A stretch of 11,970 nucleotides of DNA, taken from assembly GCA_002794735.1 (NCBI GenBank), contig NBAZ01000071.1, forward strand, positions 1-11,970. The letters run 5' to 3'. Below, piece after piece: positions 8,497-11,970 of the stretch. The DNA comes from Pyrrhoderma lamaoense. Taxonomy: Eukaryota > Basidiomycota > Agaricomycetes > Hymenochaetales > Hymenochaetaceae. Each line of letters opens with the position of its first letter. The stretch's first letter is position 1. The notes under the pieces were generated by a model that saw only the letters and a program-made list of their open reading frames with translations, was not told the DNA's origin and did no database searches. A program made the position numbers and the translations under genes.

Positions 8497-8816
8497 TCTG
8501 GAAAGCCGAAGGGGTCATTATAGAAATACAAATACAATTTTTAACTTCATCAACTTCTTCGATCTCTGATGGTCCTGAGATGTAACACATCTAAGTCGAT
8601 GCATCAAATCAGTAGATTATAAACATTGTTTTTTGCAATCCAGTCATGACGAGATGATCTTGTGTACTAATCAATGATTTACGGTCACCTACTTCCACCC
8701 GGTTGCCTTTCATACAACATCCCATCTCAATAGTACCCGTAAATGGTTATCTCATTATATCATGCATTCATCAGATCATGGTTCCATCATTTACATCACA
8801 AATAACGAAACTTGTC

Positions 8817-8824
8817 TATATAAA
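8817..8824 (+). promoter_or_regulatory. TATA box of gene copy B
   Basis: TATATAAA, 86 bp upstream of ATG 8910, aligns with the TATA box of copy A. Confidence 0.45.
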
Positions 8825-8909
8825 CTGACTGTTATAAACCTCTCTTAATATATATTCACCCACTTTGACCTTACTTCCCATCAATATATCCACTGCGTTC
8901 TCTACAAGG

Positions 8910-10510
8910 ATGTCTAATCTTATATCCGCGGTACCAGATTTTTTGCGAGAGGTATTCATTGAACAATGCATACAAGTAGCTGTCTGCTCACTTCTCGTAT
9001 ACGACACAAGTATGTTCCTTCATTGTATCTCCAGAGCCAGAGATAACTCTAATATCAATCAGTGATAACTATAGACAAAGAAGTGAGTGGATCCATAACC
9101 GGATGGTGCATAGCAGATCTAAGCTTACTTCTCAAGATCAAATATTTCTGGGTGATTTTCCTATTTTTTGACCATACGTTCCCCTGAATAACAGTGCCAT
9201 AGACAAAAAGATGGTATAGACCGACGCATATACTTTTCTTCCTTGTAAGTGCTTATTTCAGTATGTAATTTCAATTCCTGAAATCAATATCTAGAACCGT
9301 TACTTTGGTATACTTGGATCTGCAATTACACTAATCCGTGAGTTTCAAGGCAGAAAAGATAATCCTTCTTTTTAACATACTACAGTTCAAGCTCCGAATG
9401 CGACAACAAGTTTGTAAGTATCTGCATGATTTATCTCAAACCACATAGTGATCAACGTTTCAGATGTAAACACAAGTATCCTATTTTCTGTGCAACATGC
9501 TCATCTATTTATTCCTAAGGTCAATTTTCATTTTGGGGAGAACTTATCTCAGGTAGCACCAATATCTTATATACAATCTCTGATAAATCAATAGCTGACG
9601 TCAGATAGGCGCTTTCGTCTCTGTGTTAATTGATTGTGCGGGTTTCAATACTTCAATATGGACTCAACTAATAGAGAATTTAGACATCCTTGTACTCCTA
9701 ATACTTGCACTTTGGGATAAAGGTAAATGAATTACACTCATAATACATATCTCTGACTCTCGAAGATAAATTTCTATCATTTATTCTTTATTCGATTATT
9801 TTCTGTGGGGCGGCAGCCAAGTTTATACTTAGGAGTATGATAGCTATGGCAGAACGGAGTATGTCCTTATAAGCTCGTCAAGATAACAAAGCTGACCCAG
9901 TAAAGCCTATACGCTTACTCTCACAAGGCAAATTGTAGTATGCGTTTCAAATGACGATCGTGTTGAGCGTGCAATGTACTTTGAATTTATTGACTGGTGA
10001 GATGTTGTCATTTACTTCTCAGTATTTATGCGTGTTACATCGTATCACAGGGTGATGACAGTAACTGTTGGATTCATCCTTCTATCTCTGGCTCTTTTCA
10101 AAATAATTGAGCATTGGAGATTATCGCGTTACCAAAAAACTGGTCTTGTGTACATAATAGCTAAGGACCAGATCATTTATTATCTCATGTACGTGCTTTA
10201 TCTGAACGTACACATTTATCGATAACAAAGCTTGGTGAAGGATTATATTCTGTAGTGCGATGAATATCATAAACTCAAAAATCAGCTACGTTGGATCATA
10301 TTCAATGAAGAAGCAGGCTATCCTTAGTTTTCTTGGAAGATCTGGCTTTCTATGTCTCCTTGGAAGCCGCATGTTTCTTAATCTTAAAGAGGCCGGTGAG
10401 GTGGATGTGAACGAAGGGTCAAGTACTCCAATATCAACAACTTAGCTAGTAATATGAGTGACCCTCGGTTCGCGCAACCCGTTAGTTCTTCTTCAGGCTC
10501 AAGTGTGTGA
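8910..10510 (+). pseudogene. DUF6533-like membrane protein, copy B (probably decayed)
   Basis: Exon equivalents are 8910-9009, 9063-9082, 9137-9151, 9203-9244, 9295-9337, 9386-9413, 9464-about 9561, 9609-9722, 9817-9858, 9906-9996, 10051-10188, 10256-10395 and 10446-10510. Most have the same length and phase as in copy A. The start reads MSNLISAVPDF, and LLVYDT, ITIDKEIKYFW, LFFLNRY, KDQIIYYL and SRMFLNLKEA are all kept. Exon 8 has TAA at 9627-9629 where copy A has CGA, then a 1-bp deletion near 9645-9655, and the family Arg of LRVLALW is replaced (LVLLILALW). Exon 7 has an extra T near 9513 that creates a stop in the exon frame. Exons 9-13 remain open and highly similar, so decay may be recent, or the copy could make a short product. 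Confidence 0.7.
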
Positions 10511-10566
10511 AGGTACCATTTCTATCATACTTAAGACTATAATTTAGAAACTGACTTCGACTACAT

Positions 10567-11271
10567 TGTAGGACCAGCTAAGTAGATAGCCGGTCGTAGT
10601 GCATTTATATTGCACTTTGTAACTCGCCCGGAGAGTCCATTACAACTATATTTTCTTCCTCTCGGCTACGTTTCGTGCCCATTTGTCTTGCTATCTAGCT
10701 TCATTCCGTATTATTAAATGAGGATAGGGTTCGTTCATATGGCTCCCTTGCTTCTGATAGATTAATCCTTTCGTCCAGCGGCATATAACCACCTGGACGC
10801 CATGCTTTCCTTATCATCCCGCGTTTTGCTATGTAAGCCTCCAGACTCGAGGTCGTGGTAAATCGGTTTATTCCCCTCACGATCCATAGACCCCCCTCCC
10901 GAAGTAGCTCTTTGATAGTCACCTTTACTCTTTGTCTACTACTCTGCTGCTTTAAAGGCTGCCCGGACACGCGTGTAACTCTCTGACCGTGCTGCAAGTC
11001 ATCCGGGCGGACAGAAATACATACACTTTTATCTCAAATTACAGCTTCGGTCGGGGCTCTATTCTTTACATTTCTACCCCATCTACTAGTCTGAAGTGTC
11101 TCAGCTCGCCTCAAGGTCTCTAACTCTCTCTGATCTCTGGCCGATTTTCTTGCTTTTAGACCCCACAACTGAGCCAGGGCATCGTGTCTGGTGTAGGCAG
11201 GCTCTAAACCCCAAGTCCTCACCACTGAATACGATTAAAAGGTCCAACCGTGACCTAAAGTCGAGTTTTCA
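10567..11271 (+). mobile_element. Solo LTR (LTR3) directly downstream of copy B
   Basis: It runs from TGTAGGACC to AGTTTTCA (705 bp). It keeps the GTGCA hairpin, the GTCCAG hairpin (10773-10798) and a C-run (10891-10896); the TATA box is mutated to TATGTAAG. Left flank CTACAT (gene B 3' sequence) and right flank GCGTGC (exon 10 sequence) are the same as those of LTR2, and again there is no target-site duplication. The shared junctions show the chimera existed before the block duplication. The 98-codon and 63-codon minus-strand frames in it are not genes. Confidence 0.75.
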
Positions 11272-11377
11272 GCGTGCATCGTACTTTCAATTCATTGACT
11301 GGAGAGATAATCATAATGCCACTCACTTCTCAGTATCTATGCGTATGGCATCATATCATAGGGTGATGACAGTAACT
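11272..11377 (+). pseudogene. Exon 10 / intron / exon 11 fragment after LTR3
   Basis: It starts with GCGTGCATCG immediately after LTR3 and matches copy A through TGATGACAGTAACT of exon 11. It shares the lost donor (GACTGGAGAG) with 7114-7204 and has an extra TAATCA-like insertion near 11300. It is slightly longer than the block 1 fragment, so the two were truncated at different points. Confidence 0.8.
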
Positions 11378-11439
11378 CTGAAATCGTACAATCAATTGTT
11401 TAGCTTGTTGTTGTTATTGTTGTCCGGTTTGTGGGAGTC

Positions 11440-11966
11440 TGTAGTAGTAGTAGTTATGTGACGCGTCCTATAGAATATATATATCATGTTAAGGTTAGTT
11501 TGGTGGGGGACGAGGGACGAGGGACCGGGGTTTAACGCCCTGTTAACTTGGGCGTCAGGAGTATTTATATTTTGCTTAATATTCTGCTTGTAGTCAGAGG
11601 AGATAGCTGCCCTCGCGAGTTACCTCCAATGGATATAAGGATATGGATGTATGCTAGACTGTTGTCCATCGAGATGCTTCGTGGTTAACAAGTACGTACG
11701 TTCGTATGGAATGCATGTTTCTGGGGAGATATAATCCTCTCTTGAATAAGTAAGCTATCACCAACCTCAGAATCTAAGTCTGCGCTGTCTTTGCTGAGAG
11801 ATCCCTCTTACAACAAATTCGGAAAACCTTGTCGGTGCGTGCTCCAAAAATAGAAGAAAAAACCAGGTCATTCTAGAAAAGAAATGGAGTCCATAAAAGA
11901 AAAGAGTGAGGCAGACACGCCGTGCTCACGGCTTCGAAACGCCTGTTATTCTCTACAGACACTACA
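11440..11966. repeat. Solo-LTR-like repeat L (copy 2), uninterrupted
   Basis: This is a 527-bp direct copy of repeat L with TGTAGTAG...ACACTACA ends. It contains the uninterrupted site ACGTTCGTAT where LTR1 sits in copy 1. ATTA follows the right end in both copies, so the shared right flank may reflect duplication rather than independent insertion; only four bases remain in the window. The 62 bp before it (11378-11439, TTG-rich) match nothing else here. Confidence 0.6.
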
Positions 11967-11970
11967 ATTA

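Larger units (their letters stand above)
7205..11377. repeat. Tandem duplication block 2
   Basis: This is the second copy of 2109-7204, about 0.9 kb shorter. The junction with block 1 is at about 7205, where the exon fragment gives way to CTTAAACACTACATG, the counterpart of 2109-2123. The leader is compressed: the C-run at 7424-7436 joins the counterpart of 2330 directly to that of about 2950. Confidence 0.85.

Noticed and set aside
8319..8537. 72-codon minus-strand frame
   Set aside because: It is antisense to the exon 1 relic region, and the block 1 counterpart does not keep the frame.
10701..10997. 98-codon minus-strand frame, with similar frames at 367-594 and 11034-11225
   Set aside because: They lie entirely in LTR sequence and are not kept open between the three LTR copies.
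1..11970. tRNA, rRNA, CRISPR or bacterial operon features
   Set aside because: No cloverleaf with a GGTTC(A/G)A loop, no spaced direct-repeat array and no ribosome-binding-site-led gene strings were seen.

Overview
The window looks like a repeat-rich, gene-poor, accessory stretch (possibly subtelomeric) of a basidiomycete nuclear genome. The evidence is a gene family I recognise as DUF6533-like, a multi-pass membrane family best known from Agaricomycotina. It is split here into about 13 tiny exons by introns of about 50 nt with GT(A/G)(A/C)GT-like donors and CTAAC/CTGAC-like branch sites, and it sits among solo LTRs. Class and species cannot be resolved. There are no bacterial features, no tRNA or rRNA that I can see, and no CRISPR.

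Layout. 3-1303 is a repeat bounded by TGTAGT/ACTACA (probably a solo LTR of one family), interrupted by a reverse-oriented solo LTR of another family (LTR1, 269-1042). 1304-2108 is AT-rich spacer holding an inverted repeat. Two tandem duplicated blocks follow. Block 1 is 2109-7204 and block 2 is 7205-11377. Each has the same order: pyrimidine-rich leader, relic of the gene's first exon, TATA box, DUF6533-like gene, an LTR of the LTR1 family starting about 57 bp after the stop, and a fragment of exon 10/intron/exon 11 of another copy of the same gene fused to the LTR's 3' end. Block 2 is shorter because much of the leader is missing. The window closes with a second copy (11440-11966) of the 3-1303 repeat. 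That copy lacks LTR1, so it preserves the empty insertion site.

Genes. Copy A (4886-6487) can be read open through a conserved exon model of about 300 residues with about seven hydrophobic segments. Copy B (8910-10510) has the same exon boundaries but carries a stop and a 1-bp deletion in exon 8 and an extra T in exon 7, so it is probably a pseudogene. The two LTRs beside the genes lack target-site duplications and join unrelated flanks, which suggests that recombination between LTRs built the tandem array. Exon boundaries were set by eye from paralogue comparison and family motifs; transcript data would be needed to fix exon 7 and the last exon.
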